Part shown: positions 36,110 to 45,360 of the stretch, in pieces
Layout: each line of letters opens with the position of its first letter
Position numbering within the stretch: position 1 is the first letter of the stretch
Program-made: the position numbers and the translations under genes
Origin: an uncultured Clostridia bacterium
GTDB lineage: Bacteria; Bacillota; Clostridia; Oscillospirales; Ruminococcaceae
Length of the DNA: 64,000 nt
Reading direction: 5' to 3'
NCBI GenBank assembly: GCA_947624675.1
Contig: CANQLI010000005.1
Location: 79,196 to 143,195, forward strand
Notes under the pieces: generated by a model
The model's database searches: none
What the model was told of the DNA's origin: nothing
The model's input: only the letters and a program-made list of their open reading frames with translations

Positions 36110-39100
36110 ATGTCAGTTTATCGAATCTATTCCGAAAAAAAACCAGGCTTTGCCGCTGCTGCGGACTCTCTTTTGAGCGGTATCAAAAGCGTTCTTGGAA
36201 TAAAAGAGCTTAAAAGTGTCAGGATTATAAACCGCTATGATGCAGAGGGACTAACAGAGAAAAGCTTTCTTTCGGCAATTCCAGTTGTATTTTCAGAGCC
36301 AAGCGTTGATATGTCGTATTATGAGCTTCCGAAGCTTGAGAGCGATGAGCATATCATAGCGGTCGAATATCTTCCGGGACAGTTTGACCAGAGAGCGGAT
36401 TCCTGTGCACAGTGTATCTCCCTTCTTACAGGCGGAATGAGACCGACAGTCAGAAGCGCGAAAATACATATTTTCAAGGGGGATTTGAGCGACTCTAATA
36501 TGCAGAAGATCAAAAACTATATTATTAACCCTGTTGAAAGCCGTGAGGCTTCTCTTGAAAAGCCCGATACTCTTGATACGGATTATACGATTCCCGATAA
36601 GGTTGAAACACTTGAGGGATTTATATATTCATCCGATTCCGAGCTAAAGGAGCTTATTGCATCAATGGGACTGGCTATGGATTTTGACGACATAAAATTC
36701 TGTCAGACTTATTTCAGGGACGAAGAGGGAAGAAATCCTACAATTACCGAAATCAGAATGATAGACACATACTGGTCGGATCACTGCCGTCACACTACTT
36801 TTCTCACCATTATAGACGATGCACAGATAAAAGCTCCTTATATAGAAAAAACATACCAGGATTATATCAGGACCAGAAAACGGCTGTACCTCGGTAGAAA
36901 CGACAAGCCGATGACGCTTATGGACTTAGCTGTTATCGGTGCAAAAAGGCTTAAAAAGGACGGACTTTTGGATGCGCTCGACGAAAGCGAAGAGATAAAC
37001 GCTTGCTCTGTAAACATAAAAGTCGATGTAAACGGAAAAGAAGAAGACTGGCTTTTGATGTTTAAAAATGAAACGCACAACCACCCGACAGAGATCGAAC
37101 CGTTCGGAGGAGCTGCGACCTGTCTCGGCGGAGCTATCAGAGATCCGCTTTCAGGAAGAAGCTATGTTTATCAGGCTATGAGAGTAACGGGAGCCGCTAA
37201 CCCGTTAGTTCCGTTTGAGGACACAATAGCCGGAAAGCTTCCACAGAGAAAAATCACTGTCGGAGCGGCTCAGGGATATTCCTCATACGGTAACCAGATA
37301 GGACTTGCGACAGGTCATGTAAGCGAGATCTACCACCCCGGATATGCGGCTAAGAGAATGGAGATAGGCGCAGTCATCGCTGCCGCTCCTAAGAAAAATG
37401 TCAGAAGAGAACGCCCTGAGGTCGGAGATGTTGTTATTCTTTTAGGCGGAAAAACAGGACGCGACGGCTGCGGCGGAGCTACCGGCTCTTCAAAATCACA
37501 CACGCTTCAGTCACTTGAGACCTGCGGAGCAGAAGTTCAAAAGGGTAACGCCCCTGAGGAAAGAAAGCTTCAGCGCCTCTTCAGAAACTCTGAGGTCACA
37601 AAAATGATCAAGCGCTGCAACGATTTCGGTGCGGGCGGAGTTTCTGTGGCTATCGGAGAACTTACGGATGGTCTTGTGATAGACCTAGACTCTGTTACAA
37701 AAAAATATGACGGACTTGACGGCACAGAGCTTGCTATTTCAGAATCACAGGAGAGAATGGCGGTAGTCATCTCAAAAAGCGATGTTGAAAAATTTATGAA
37801 GGAAGCTAACAAGGAAAACCTTGAGGCAACTCTTGTTGCGGTAGTTACTGCCGACAGGCGTCTTAAAATGAACTGGAAGGGAAATGAGATAGTAAACCTC
37901 TCAAGAGATTTTCTCAATTCAAACGGCGCGGAAAAGCATACCACCGTACTTGTACCTGAGCCTATATTCAATAACAACGAGGTCATTGAAGACACGGCAG
38001 ATAACTGGGAGGCTATGATCTCAAATCTTAATATTTGCTCTCAGAAGGGGCTTGTGGAATATTTTGACTCGACTATCGGAGCGTCTACGGTGCTTATGCC
38101 GTTCGGCGGAAAATATCAGAACACCCCGACTCAGGCAATGGCTGCAAAGCTGCCGGTTTTAAACGGAGACACTACCACAGCTTCTGTAATGGGCTGGGGC
38201 TTTAACCCGTTTCTCTCTGAACAAAGCCCTTACCACGGCGCTATGGCAGCAGTAATAGAATCGGTTGCTAAAGTAGTTGCGACCGGCGGAAGCTACAAAG
38301 AATGCTGGCTTACCTTCCAGGAGTATTTTGAAAGAACTCAGGATGATCCTCAGCGCTGGGGAAAGCCGTTTGCTGCACTTCTCGGCGCATTCAAATCACA
38401 GACAGAGCTCGGCTGTGCATCAATAGGCGGAAAAGATTCTATGAGCGGTACATTTGAAAAAATAGATGTCCCACCGACACTTGTTTCGTTTGCGGTGTCA
38501 AAGACCTCCTGTTACAATGTTATTTCACAGGAATTTAAGAAGCCGGGTTCAAGAGTTATACTGATAAGACCCGAATACGATGAGAACCGCTGTCCTGACT
38601 TTGACAGCATAAAAGCTGTCTTTGAAAAAGTGGAAACACTTATCAAGGAGAAAAAGGTACTGTCCTGTTACAGTGTTGCATACGGCGGCGTATCGGAAGC
38701 TATCGCAAAGATGTCCTTCGGAAACAGAATAGGATTTAAATTTAATGTAGAGCTTACTCCTAAGGAGCTGTTCAGAGCCTGCTACGGAAGCTTTGTTATT
38801 GAGCTTTCGGATGAAGCTGAAACGGACGAACGCATAATAGGTGAAACGATAGAAGAATACAAGATAATTTCAACAAAATACACGCTTGATATTGCGAAGC
38901 TTGAAAAACTTTGGGAAGAAAAGCTTGAGCCTGTATTCCCTATAAAGGTTAAGAGCGTCAAGAGCGAAACGGTTGAAAAGTTCAGCTATACCGCTAATAA
39001 AAGGAAAGAGCCAATAACTCCTATTGCTAAGCCGAGAGTTTTGATTCCGGTATTCCCCGGAACGAACTGTGAGTACGATACTGCGAAGGTTTTTGAAAAA

Positions 39101-39829
39101 GCAGGCGCTATAACAGATATTTTCGTAATAAGGAATCTTACTCCGTCAGCTATTGAGGAGAGCGTTTCGGAAATGGAAAAGAGAATAAGGAATTCTCAGA
39201 TCATAATGCTTCCGGGAGGATTTTCAGGCGGAGACGAACCCGACGGAAGCGGAAAATTCATAACCTCATTCCTAAGAAACCCAAGCCTTACACAGTCTAT
39301 AAACGAGCTTTTGACCTACCGTGACGGACTTATGCTGGGAATCTGTAATGGATTTCAGGCGCTTATAAAGCTGGGACTTGTACCGTACGGAGAGATAAGG
39401 GATATGAGAGACGATTCTCCTACCCTTACATTCAATACGATTTCCAGACACCAGTCCAAAATGGTAAACACACGAATAGCTTCTAATAAATCCCCGTGGC
39501 TTTCTGGAACTAATGTGGGTGACATACACACTATCGCTATCTCCCACGGCGAGGGAAGATTTGTAGCCACCGAAGAAGAAATCAGACAGCTTGCGGAAAA
39601 CGGACAGATCGCAACACAGTATGTTGACTTTAACGGCGATCCTACAATGGATATACACTGCAATCCGAACTGCTCGATGTTCGCTATCGAGGGAATCACC
39701 TCTCCTGACGGAAGGGTATTCGGAAAGATGGGACACTCAGAGCGTATCGGCGAATGTGTTGCCAAAAATGTTCCGGGAATAAAGGACCAGAAGATTTTTG
39801 AAAGCGGCGTTAAATACTTCACAATGTAA
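36110..39829 (+). CDS. purL: phosphoribosylformylglycinamidine synthase, single-chain
   Basis: Fourth step of purine synthesis: FGAR + glutamine + ATP to FGAM. 1239 residues, the large fused form with synthetase and glutaminase in one chain. N-terminal PurS-like region, then FKNETHNHPTEIEPFGG (ATP site), DFGAGGVSVAIGEL in the second half of the synthetase, then a C-terminal glutaminase with nucleophile in LGICNGFQALIKLG and His/Glu in the SHGEGRF region. Many Firmicutes have separate PurS, PurQ and PurL; Clostridia and Proteobacteria often have this fused type. Ribosome site AAAGGAG. Confidence 0.96.
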   Translation: MSVYRIYSEKKPGFAAAADSLLSGIKSVLGIKELKSVRIINRYDAEGLTEKSFLSAIPVVFSEPSVDMSYYELPKLESDEHIIAVEYLPGQFDQRADSCAQCISLLTGGMRPTVRSAKIHIFKGDLSDSNMQKIKNYIINPVESREASLEKPDTLDTDYTIPDKVETLEGFIYSSDSELKELIASMGLAMDFDDIKFCQTYFRDEEGRNPTITEIRMIDTYWSDHCRHTTFLTIIDDAQIKAPYIEKTYQDYIRTRKRLYLGRNDKPMTLMDLAVIGAKRLKKDGLLDALDESEEINACSVNIKVDVNGKEEDWLLMFKNETHNHPTEIEPFGGAATCLGGAIRDPLSGRSYVYQAMRVTGAANPLVPFEDTIAGKLPQRKITVGAAQGYSSYGNQIGLATGHVSEIYHPGYAAKRMEIGAVIAAAPKKNVRRERPEVGDVVILLGGKTGRDGCGGATGSSKSHTLQSLETCGAEVQKGNAPEERKLQRLFRNSEVTKMIKRCNDFGAGGVSVAIGELTDGLVIDLDSVTKKYDGLDGTELAISESQERMAVVISKSDVEKFMKEANKENLEATLVAVVTADRRLKMNWKGNEIVNLSRDFLNSNGAEKHTTVLVPEPIFNNNEVIEDTADNWEAMISNLNICSQKGLVEYFDSTIGASTVLMPFGGKYQNTPTQAMAAKLPVLNGDTTTASVMGWGFNPFLSEQSPYHGAMAAVIESVAKVVATGGSYKECWLTFQEYFERTQDDPQRWGKPFAALLGAFKSQTELGCASIGGKDSMSGTFEKIDVPPTLVSFAVSKTSCYNVISQEFKKPGSRVILIRPEYDENRCPDFDSIKAVFEKVETLIKEKKVLSCYSVAYGGVSEAIAKMSFGNRIGFKFNVELTPKELFRACYGSFVIELSDEAETDERIIGETIEEYKIISTKYTLDIAKLEKLWEEKLEPVFPIKVKSVKSETVEKFSYTANKRKEPITPIAKPRVLIPVFPGTNCEYDTAKVFEKAGAITDIFVIRNLTPSAIEESVSEMEKRIRNSQIIMLPGGFSGGDEPDGSGKFITSFLRNPSLTQSINELLTYRDGLMLGICNGFQALIKLGLVPYGEIRDMRDDSPTLTFNTISRHQSKMVNTRIASNKSPWLSGTNVGDIHTIAISHGEGRFVATEEEIRQLAENGQIATQYVDFNGDPTMDIHCNPNCSMFAIEGITSPDGRVFGKMGHSERIGECVAKNVPGIKDQKIFESGVKYFTM

Positions 39830-39832
39830 TAT

Positions 39833-39869
39833 AAAAACAGGCTGAAAAATCGTTCAGCCTGTTTTAATA
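39833..39869 (+). terminator. terminator of mtaB-purL
   Basis: Perfect 13-bp stem AAAACAGGCTGAA/TTCAGCCTGTTTT with a 6-base loop, just after the purL stop. Confidence 0.9.
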
Positions 39870-39985
39870 ATTAAGATAGAGGTGTACTAATAATCAGCAT
39901 TATAAATTCTTACGGCTCAAAAAGCGAGTCATCAATTTGTATTTACTAAGACTGCTTTTCATAGGAAAACGCAGTGATCTTGATA

Positions 39986-40014
39986 TTGACACCATCTGTC
40001 AAATCTAGTATAAT
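39986..40014 (+). promoter_or_regulatory. consensus promoter of the Lrp-type regulator operon, with an inverted repeat over the -35
   Basis: Exact TTGACA (39986-39991), 17 bp, exact TATAAT (40009-40014). The -35 box is one arm of the inverted repeat TTGACA-ccatc-TGTCAA (39986-40002), a likely operator, perhaps for autoregulation. Confidence 0.8.
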
Positions 40015-40047
40015 TATAAAAATCAGAATAATACGGGAGGCATATAA

Positions 40048-40527
40048 ATGGAATCTCTGTTAAAACTTCTTAAGAGAAATGCAAGGCTTTCAAACTCAGA
40101 GCTGGCGGTAATGCTTGGAAAGAGTGAAGAGGAAATAGCTTCTGAGATTGAGCGCCTTGAACAGGAGGGCATTATAAAGGGATACAGCACGATACTGTCT
40201 GAAAGTGCGGCTTTGGAAAACAGCGTTACCGCATATATTGAGCTTAAGGTTTCGCCCAAGGCACAGAGCGGCTTTGACGAAATAGCAAGAGCTGTCGGAC
40301 AGTACGACGAAGTGGAAAATGTGTGGCTTATGTCGGGAGCATATGATCTCGGTGTCACAGTAAAAGGAAAAACACTTCTTGATGTTTCTCTTTTTGTTTC
40401 ACAGCGCTTGGCACCTCTTGACGGGATATTATCGACAGCAACACACTTTGTTTTGAAAAAGTACAAGGACAACGGCGTTGATTTAAGCGACGAAATAATT
40501 GATGAGAGAGGTCTTATAAGCCCATGA
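40048..40527 (+). CDS. Lrp/AsnC-family transcriptional regulator
   Basis: 159 residues: N-terminal winged helix (LLKRNARLSNSELAVMLG...EIERLEQEGIIKGY) and C-terminal RAM ligand-binding domain (ENSVTAYIELKV...GAYDLGVTVKG). It acts as an amino-acid-sensing DNA-binding protein. It overlaps the following aminotransferase by 4 bases, so that enzyme or its substrate is a probable target or signal. The exact ligand is not evident. Ribosome site GGGAGG. Confidence 0.92.
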   Translation: MESLLKLLKRNARLSNSELAVMLGKSEEEIASEIERLEQEGIIKGYSTILSESAALENSVTAYIELKVSPKAQSGFDEIARAVGQYDEVENVWLMSGAYDLGVTVKGKTLLDVSLFVSQRLAPLDGILSTATHFVLKKYKDNGVDLSDEIIDERGLISP

Positions 40528-41705
40528 TTGATTACAGTAAGGTTATTAACAAAACTACCACCGAGATGAAACCATCCGGCATAAGGAAATTTTTTGACCT
40601 TGCCGCAACAAAAAAGGGTACGATTTCTCTCGGAGTCGGCGAACCGGACTTTCAAACTCCCTGGCCGATAAGACAGGCAGCTATTACAGCGCTTGAGCGG
40701 GGAAAGACCTTTTACACCGCTAACGCAGGTCTGGCTGAATTACGTGGCGAGATCTCAAAATATGTAAACGACAGGGTCCACACTCATTATGATCCCGACA
40801 CCGAGATAATCGTAACGGTCGGCGGCTCTGAGGCAATAGACCTTTCGCTCCGTGCAATTGTCGAACAGGGCGATGAGGTTCTAGTTGTGGAACCGTGCTT
40901 TGTATGCTATCGTCCGATAGTTGATCTTTGCGGCGGAAAAGTTGTAACGATAGAAACAAAAGCGGAGGATAATTTTAAGCTCACAAAACAAGAGCTAAAG
41001 GATAAAATAACAGAAAAAACAAAGGTGCTTATTCTCCCCTTTCCCAACAATCCGACAGGTGCGATAATGACGAAAGAGGATCTTGAGGAAATAGCCGAGG
41101 TCTTAAGAGGAACAAATATAATCGTTCTTTCAGACGAGATATACTCCGAGCTTACATACGGAAGAGATCATTTCTCTATTGTTGAAATAGAGGGAATGAA
41201 AGAGCGCACAATATTGATAAACGGATTTTCAAAGGCTTTCGCAATGACGGGCTGGAGACTTGGGTATTTGTGCGGACCAAAAGAGATGGTATGCGAGATA
41301 TTGAAAATACATCAGTATGCGATAATGTCCTCCCCGACCGTCTCACAGTATGCCGCTATAAAAGCGTTAAACTCCTGTCGGAGCGATGTCAAGGAAATGT
41401 GTGATGAATATGATATGCGCCGAAGATATGTGGTTGACGGCTTTAATAAGCTGGGACTTGACTGCTTCACCCCGGAGGGAGCGTTTTATGTTTTCCCATG
41501 TATAAAATCAACAGGGCTCTCAAGTGAAGATTTTTGTGAAAGGCTTTTGTTTTCAAAAAATGTCGCAGTCGTGCCGGGTAATGCCTTTGGTGAGTGCGGA
41601 GAGGGATTTATCCGTGTTTCATATGCATATTCTCTTAAGCATCTTAAAACTGCGCTTAAATACATAGGCGAATTTTTAAATGAACTTAAGTCCGGAGAAT
41701 TATAA
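40524..41705 (+). CDS. PLP-dependent class I/II aminotransferase
   Basis: 393-residue fold-type I aminotransferase. SLGVGEPDFQTPWPIRQAA, PFPNNPTGAIM, LSDEIYSELTYG and the PLP lysine in NGFSKAFAMTGWRLGYLCG are seen, and the C-terminal arginine that holds the alpha-carboxylate is in GFIRVSYAYS. It is closest in pattern to the PatA/AspC-like group; substrate not assigned. Overlaps the Lrp-type regulator before it and ispE after it by one base (TAATG). Confidence 0.9.
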   Translation: MIDYSKVINKTTTEMKPSGIRKFFDLAATKKGTISLGVGEPDFQTPWPIRQAAITALERGKTFYTANAGLAELRGEISKYVNDRVHTHYDPDTEIIVTVGGSEAIDLSLRAIVEQGDEVLVVEPCFVCYRPIVDLCGGKVVTIETKAEDNFKLTKQELKDKITEKTKVLILPFPNNPTGAIMTKEDLEEIAEVLRGTNIIVLSDEIYSELTYGRDHFSIVEIEGMKERTILINGFSKAFAMTGWRLGYLCGPKEMVCEILKIHQYAIMSSPTVSQYAAIKALNSCRSDVKEMCDEYDMRRRYVVDGFNKLGLDCFTPEGAFYVFPCIKSTGLSSEDFCERLLFSKNVAVVPGNAFGECGEGFIRVSYAYSLKHLKTALKYIGEFLNELKSGEL

Positions 41706-42583
41706 TGAATAAGATAACAGCTAACGCATACGCAAAGATAAATCTCTCGCTTGACATAACGGGTCTTCGTGATGACGGTTATCATCTGCTTAAAACGGTT
41801 ATGCAGAGTATCTTTCTTCACGATGTTCTTGAGTTTGAAAAGGTTGATGAAAAAGGTATCTTCATAACCTGTGATAAAGAGGGTGTTCCTGTTGACGAAA
41901 GTAATACCGTTTATAAAGCGGCAAAAAAGCTTTTTGACAGCTCTGATAAAGAGATAACCGGTGGAGTAAAAATAAACATAAAGAAAAATATTCCATCAGC
42001 TGCCGGTCTCGGAGGCGGAAGTGCTGACGCTGCCGCAGCATTTATTGCTTTAAACAAGCTTTACGACCTTGGTTATAAGAGAAAAGAGCTTATAAAATTA
42101 AGCGAGCGTGTAGGAGCGGATGTTCCGTTTTGTCTGTGCGGCGGGACAGCGCTTTGTGAAGGTATTGGCGAAAAGATAACCCCTCTTATACCGCTTATAA
42201 ATTTTCACGCCGTTTTGCTGAAATCAAGCGCCCAGTCGCCCACAGAAACAGCCTATAAGCGGTTTGACAGTATGCACATACACACAGTTTTCCGACACGA
42301 CAAGATTTTAGACTCAATAGCACAGGGACACATCAGAAAGCTTGGAAGAAATATGTTTAATGTTTTGGAATTCATAACGCCGAGAGATGTGATTGACGAT
42401 GCAAAAAATGCACTTATGCAAAACGATTCACTCGGAGCTATGATGACAGGAAGCGGCAGCTGTGTGTTTGGGCTTTATAAAAGAAAAAGCGTCGCAGAAA
42501 AAGCCTACAAAGAGCTAAAGGACAAGTTTGAGTTTGCCGCACTTGTTGAACCTGAGCCGTATGGTGTTAAGATAGTAGACTGA
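41705..42583 (+). CDS. ispE: 4-diphosphocytidyl-2-C-methyl-D-erythritol kinase
   Basis: GHMP kinase of the MEP pathway. AYAKINLSLDITGLRDDGYH at the start, the ATP loop IPSAAGLGGGSADAAAA, and the C-terminal MMTGSGSCVFGLY. 292 residues. The third MEP gene in the window (with dxr and ispG), but in a separate operon behind an amino-acid regulator. Confidence 0.96.
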   Translation: MNKITANAYAKINLSLDITGLRDDGYHLLKTVMQSIFLHDVLEFEKVDEKGIFITCDKEGVPVDESNTVYKAAKKLFDSSDKEITGGVKINIKKNIPSAAGLGGGSADAAAAFIALNKLYDLGYKRKELIKLSERVGADVPFCLCGGTALCEGIGEKITPLIPLINFHAVLLKSSAQSPTETAYKRFDSMHIHTVFRHDKILDSIAQGHIRKLGRNMFNVLEFITPRDVIDDAKNALMQNDSLGAMMTGSGSCVFGLYKRKSVAEKAYKELKDKFEFAALVEPEPYGVKIVD

Positions 42584-42605
42584 AAAATTAAAAAACAAAT
42601 GAGAC

Positions 42606-42647
42606 TAAGCCGAGCAGTTTTACATCAACCGCTCGGCTTATTTTAAT
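42606..42647 (+). terminator. terminator after ispE
   Basis: Stem AAGCCGAGC/GCTCGGCTT with a 15-base loop, followed by ATTTTAAT. Confidence 0.85.
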
Positions 42648-42744
42648 AAGTGTTGATTTCTTAATAAAAAGAAGTTTAAATTAACTTACAGTGACCCGTT
42701 GTACCGATACACATACGGATATATGTGACAACCGCTATTTTATT

Positions 42745-42857
42745 AACAAACTATGAATATTGTAAACATTTTGTTACAAAACATAATTTATTTTATGAAG
42801 AATGTACGTTTGCGTACATTTTTTCCTGATTTTGCGCTATTAGTGAGGGGAGTAAAA
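42745..42857 (+). repeat. dispersed intergenic repeat, copy C
   Basis: About 113 bp on the plus strand, in the 331-base gap between ispE and the convergent secreted-protein gene. 97 of the first 100 bases equal copy B. The hairpin ATGTACGTTTGCGTACAT with its T-run is unchanged. After it comes GAGGGGAG. A further AATGAGGTGGATAT, 25-40 bases on, resembles TGAGGTGGAT after copy B, so homology may extend patchily beyond the core. Confidence 0.9.
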
Positions 42858-42914
42858 ATCTGAGTAAAATATAAAGTGACGGCGCCTTAAAAATGAGGTG
42901 GATATATGCTTCGG

Positions 42915-43670
42915 TCATATTGCGGTTTTTAAATATCTGACGCCTGTCAGGGCACACATCCTGGTGATGTCAGAAAAACCTTTATGTTTAATTATCCGGT
43001 CATCGTCTTTTAATTTTTCAAGCAAATTATCTGTCGAGTCAAGCACATATTTTACCGCTTTTTTTACAAGCTTTTCTAAATTTACGCTAAGCTTCTGAAT
43101 TGAAATACGATCACCGTATTCCGGCTCCGTCTTTAATGTGTAAAAACTTTCCGAGCTATTAAGATGTCTGACATCGACTTTTCTTGAGTACTGAGCATAA
43201 GTAGTACCTTTGTCATCACCGATCCAGCACCAGTTTTGTTCAAACAGAGTTACAGTATCGCCTTCGACCTCTTTAACTATCGCCCAGTGGTTGTAGCTTC
43301 CATATATATCGCCTATCTCAGGGGTATTTGTCTCGATAAACTCAGCGTTGTCAGCCTCGGGAAATTCCCCCGGCATAAGATAAGACATATCAACGCCAAA
43401 TGCCGATTTATAAAACTTTGATACCAACGCAGCACAGCAATAGGTGCTGTCACAAAACACCTGATCGGAAGGAATATTGTATATCGGATGATATACCGCC
43501 TCATAGCTTTGTCCTCTGAATTTCATTGTGTCAACGACCTGAAGCTCTTTAGAAACCTTCACAGTGATACCGTTAAGCTCATCCGCAAATGCACAACAGG
43601 GCATTACAAATGTAGTAATTACAACAAAAGAGATAATTATGCTGAGAGCTTTTCTTTTTACACTTATCAT
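42915..43670 (-). CDS. secreted putative CHAP/NlpC-like cysteine amidase or peptidase
   Basis: 251 residues with a signal peptide (about 1-29, ending CCAFADE). The middle carries a papain-like arrangement: a cysteine in DSTYCCAALVSKFYKSAFGV and a later histidine in GSYNHWAIVKEVEGDTVTLFEQNW, which is the CHAP/NlpC pattern for cell-wall amidases. The C-terminal third is charged and helical with no recognised domain. Ribosome site AAGGAG. It lies after the glgA terminator on the same strand, and repeat copy C lies just beyond its 3' end. Family-level assignment only; substrate unknown. Confidence 0.7.
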   Translation of the reverse strand: MISVKRKALSIIISFVVITTFVMPCCAFADELNGITVKVSKELQVVDTMKFRGQSYEAVYHPIYNIPSDQVFCDSTYCCAALVSKFYKSAFGVDMSYLMPGEFPEADNAEFIETNTPEIGDIYGSYNHWAIVKEVEGDTVTLFEQNWCWIGDDKGTTYAQYSRKVDVRHLNSSESFYTLKTEPEYGDRISIQKLSVNLEKLVKKAVKYVLDSTDNLLEKLKDDDRIIKHKGFSDITRMCALTGVRYLKTAI

Positions 43671-43706
43671 CTTGAAAATTCTCCTTATGTGAAATATAAA
43701 AGGAAA

Positions 43707-43730
43707 CAGCCTGCATTTTAATACAGGCTG
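43707..43730 (-). terminator. terminator after glgA
   Basis: Stem CAGCCTG/CAGGCTG with a 10-base loop, followed on the minus strand by TTTCCTTTTATATTT. Confidence 0.75.
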
Positions 43731-43805
43731 CTTATGATAAGTATTGTAAAATAAAGTAAATTTATTCAGCTTACTTAAAATCTCTTTCGTAGTTTTCCAA
43801 TAAAA

Positions 43806-45227
43806 CTACATATTTTCGTATAGCCCGATATAAAGCTTGGCGGATTTTGCCCAGCTAAAATCCTGCTTGAATGCGTTGTTTACGAGTCTTCCCCACTTCA
43901 TCTTATTGTCATAATATCCTCTTGCCCTTGCACAGGCATCAAGCATATCGTGAGCATTATATGTCTTAAAGGTAAATCCATTTCCCATAAGCTGACCGTT
44001 CGGGTCACCCGCATCCTGAATAGAATCCTTAAGGCCGCCGGTTTCTCTGACAATAGGAATAGTTCCGTATCTAAGCGAGATCATCTGAGCAAGTCCGCAA
44101 GGCTCACTCTGTGACGGCATAAGAAACATATCCGCACCCGCATATATTTTCTTAGAGAGCGCAGGAATGAATCCGAGCTTAACGCCTACTCTGTCAGGAT
44201 AACGATAGTGCATCTCGGTAAAAAAGTCCTCGTAAATTTTTTCACCGCTTCCGAGAATCGCAAATTTATATCCGAGATTAACTATATCCTCAAAAACATA
44301 TTTGATAAGGTCAAGACCCTTATGAGAAACAAATCTCGTAACTATTCCTATGATAGGCTCCTTACCGTCTAATATTCCGAGTTCCTCACAAAGAGCCTTT
44401 TTACAGATCTTCTTTCCGGACTTATCTTTAAGGCTGTAATTCTTAGCGATGATCGGATCTGTCTCGGGATTATATACATTCTGGTCGATTCCGTTTAAAA
44501 ATCCGCAAAGCTTATACTGTTTTCCCGCAAGCGCTCTGTCAAGCCCGTGAGAATACCAAGGATCCAATATTTCATTAGCATATGTCGGAGAAACGGTCGT
44601 TACCTTGTCAGAAACCTCTATCGCAGCCTTCATAAAGTTTACATCGCCGTCATACGAGAGCAGATCGGTGTGATAAAGAGGAATTCCCATAATGTCTCCG
44701 ATAAGCTCAAGACCGTACCTTCCCTGATACTGAATATTGTGAATTGTAAACACAGTTTTAATATCCTCATACCCGGACTGATAGCGGTAAAACACATCAT
44801 AATAAACAGGCACAAGAGCTGTTTGCCAGTCGTTCGCATTTATGACATTCGGCTTAAAGTCGATATATCTTATAAGCTCAAGGACCGCTCTTGAAAAGAA
44901 CACGAATCTCTCCGCATCATCGTAAAAACCGTACAGACCGTTTCTTCCAAAATAGTACTCGTTGTCAAGCAGGTAATATGTAACTCCGTTTACATTTCCC
45001 ACAAAAACCCCGCAGTACTGATTTCTCCAAGCTACCGGAACTGTAAAGTTCATCAAAAAGGTGAGGTCGGCTTTAAGCTCATCCTTTATCTGACCGTACA
45101 AAGGTATAACAACTCTGCAATCGTGTCCCTGTGCATTGATCGCCGCAGGCAAAGATCCGGCTACATCCGCAAGACCGCCCGAAGCAGCATAAGGAAGCGC
45201 CTCGGATGCCGTGTATAGTATATTCAT
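43806..45227 (-). CDS. glgA: glycogen synthase (ADP-glucose)
   Basis: GT5 glycosyltransferase that extends alpha-1,4-glucan from ADP-glucose. 473 residues. The N-terminal ADP-glucose motif is modified but present (ALPYAASGGLADVAGSLP; classical KTGGL is here ASGGL). NANDWQTALVP, the second-domain VTRFVSHKGLDL and LMPSQSEPCGLAQM follow. Last gene of the glgB-glgC-glgD-glgA operon, separated from glgD by 133 bases with a hairpin. The KTGGL to ASGGL change at the donor loop is worth noting, since the lysine contacts ADP-glucose in known enzymes. Confidence 0.95.
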   Translation of the reverse strand: MNILYTASEALPYAASGGLADVAGSLPAAINAQGHDCRVVIPLYGQIKDELKADLTFLMNFTVPVAWRNQYCGVFVGNVNGVTYYLLDNEYYFGRNGLYGFYDDAERFVFFSRAVLELIRYIDFKPNVINANDWQTALVPVYYDVFYRYQSGYEDIKTVFTIHNIQYQGRYGLELIGDIMGIPLYHTDLLSYDGDVNFMKAAIEVSDKVTTVSPTYANEILDPWYSHGLDRALAGKQYKLCGFLNGIDQNVYNPETDPIIAKNYSLKDKSGKKICKKALCEELGILDGKEPIIGIVTRFVSHKGLDLIKYVFEDIVNLGYKFAILGSGEKIYEDFFTEMHYRYPDRVGVKLGFIPALSKKIYAGADMFLMPSQSEPCGLAQMISLRYGTIPIVRETGGLKDSIQDAGDPNGQLMGNGFTFKTYNAHDMLDACARARGYYDNKMKWGRLVNNAFKQDFSWAKSAKLYIGLYENM

Positions 45228-45323
45228 AATGTTCTCCTTTAATTTTAATTTTACACAGCTTAGAAGATAATATCCGCCTTGACTGTGTTGTCTTTTATCA
45301 TCGGTTATTTTGGCTGTCGAATC

Positions 45324-45350
45324 CAGCAGGGGTAATGTTATCCCCCGCTG
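45324..45350 (-). other. intercistronic hairpin between glgD and glgA
   Basis: Stem CAGC-GGGG/CCCC-GCTG with one mismatch and a 9-base loop, no T-run. Likely adjusts transcript stability between the two genes. Confidence 0.55.
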
Positions 45351-45360
45351 AATCTAAAAG

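Noticed and set aside
42898..43098. 66-residue plus-strand ORF after repeat copy C, with GAGGTGGAT before it
   Set aside because: Antisense to the secreted-protein gene, no recognisable product. The purine-rich sequence belongs to the repeat flank, which occurs after copy B with no ORF.
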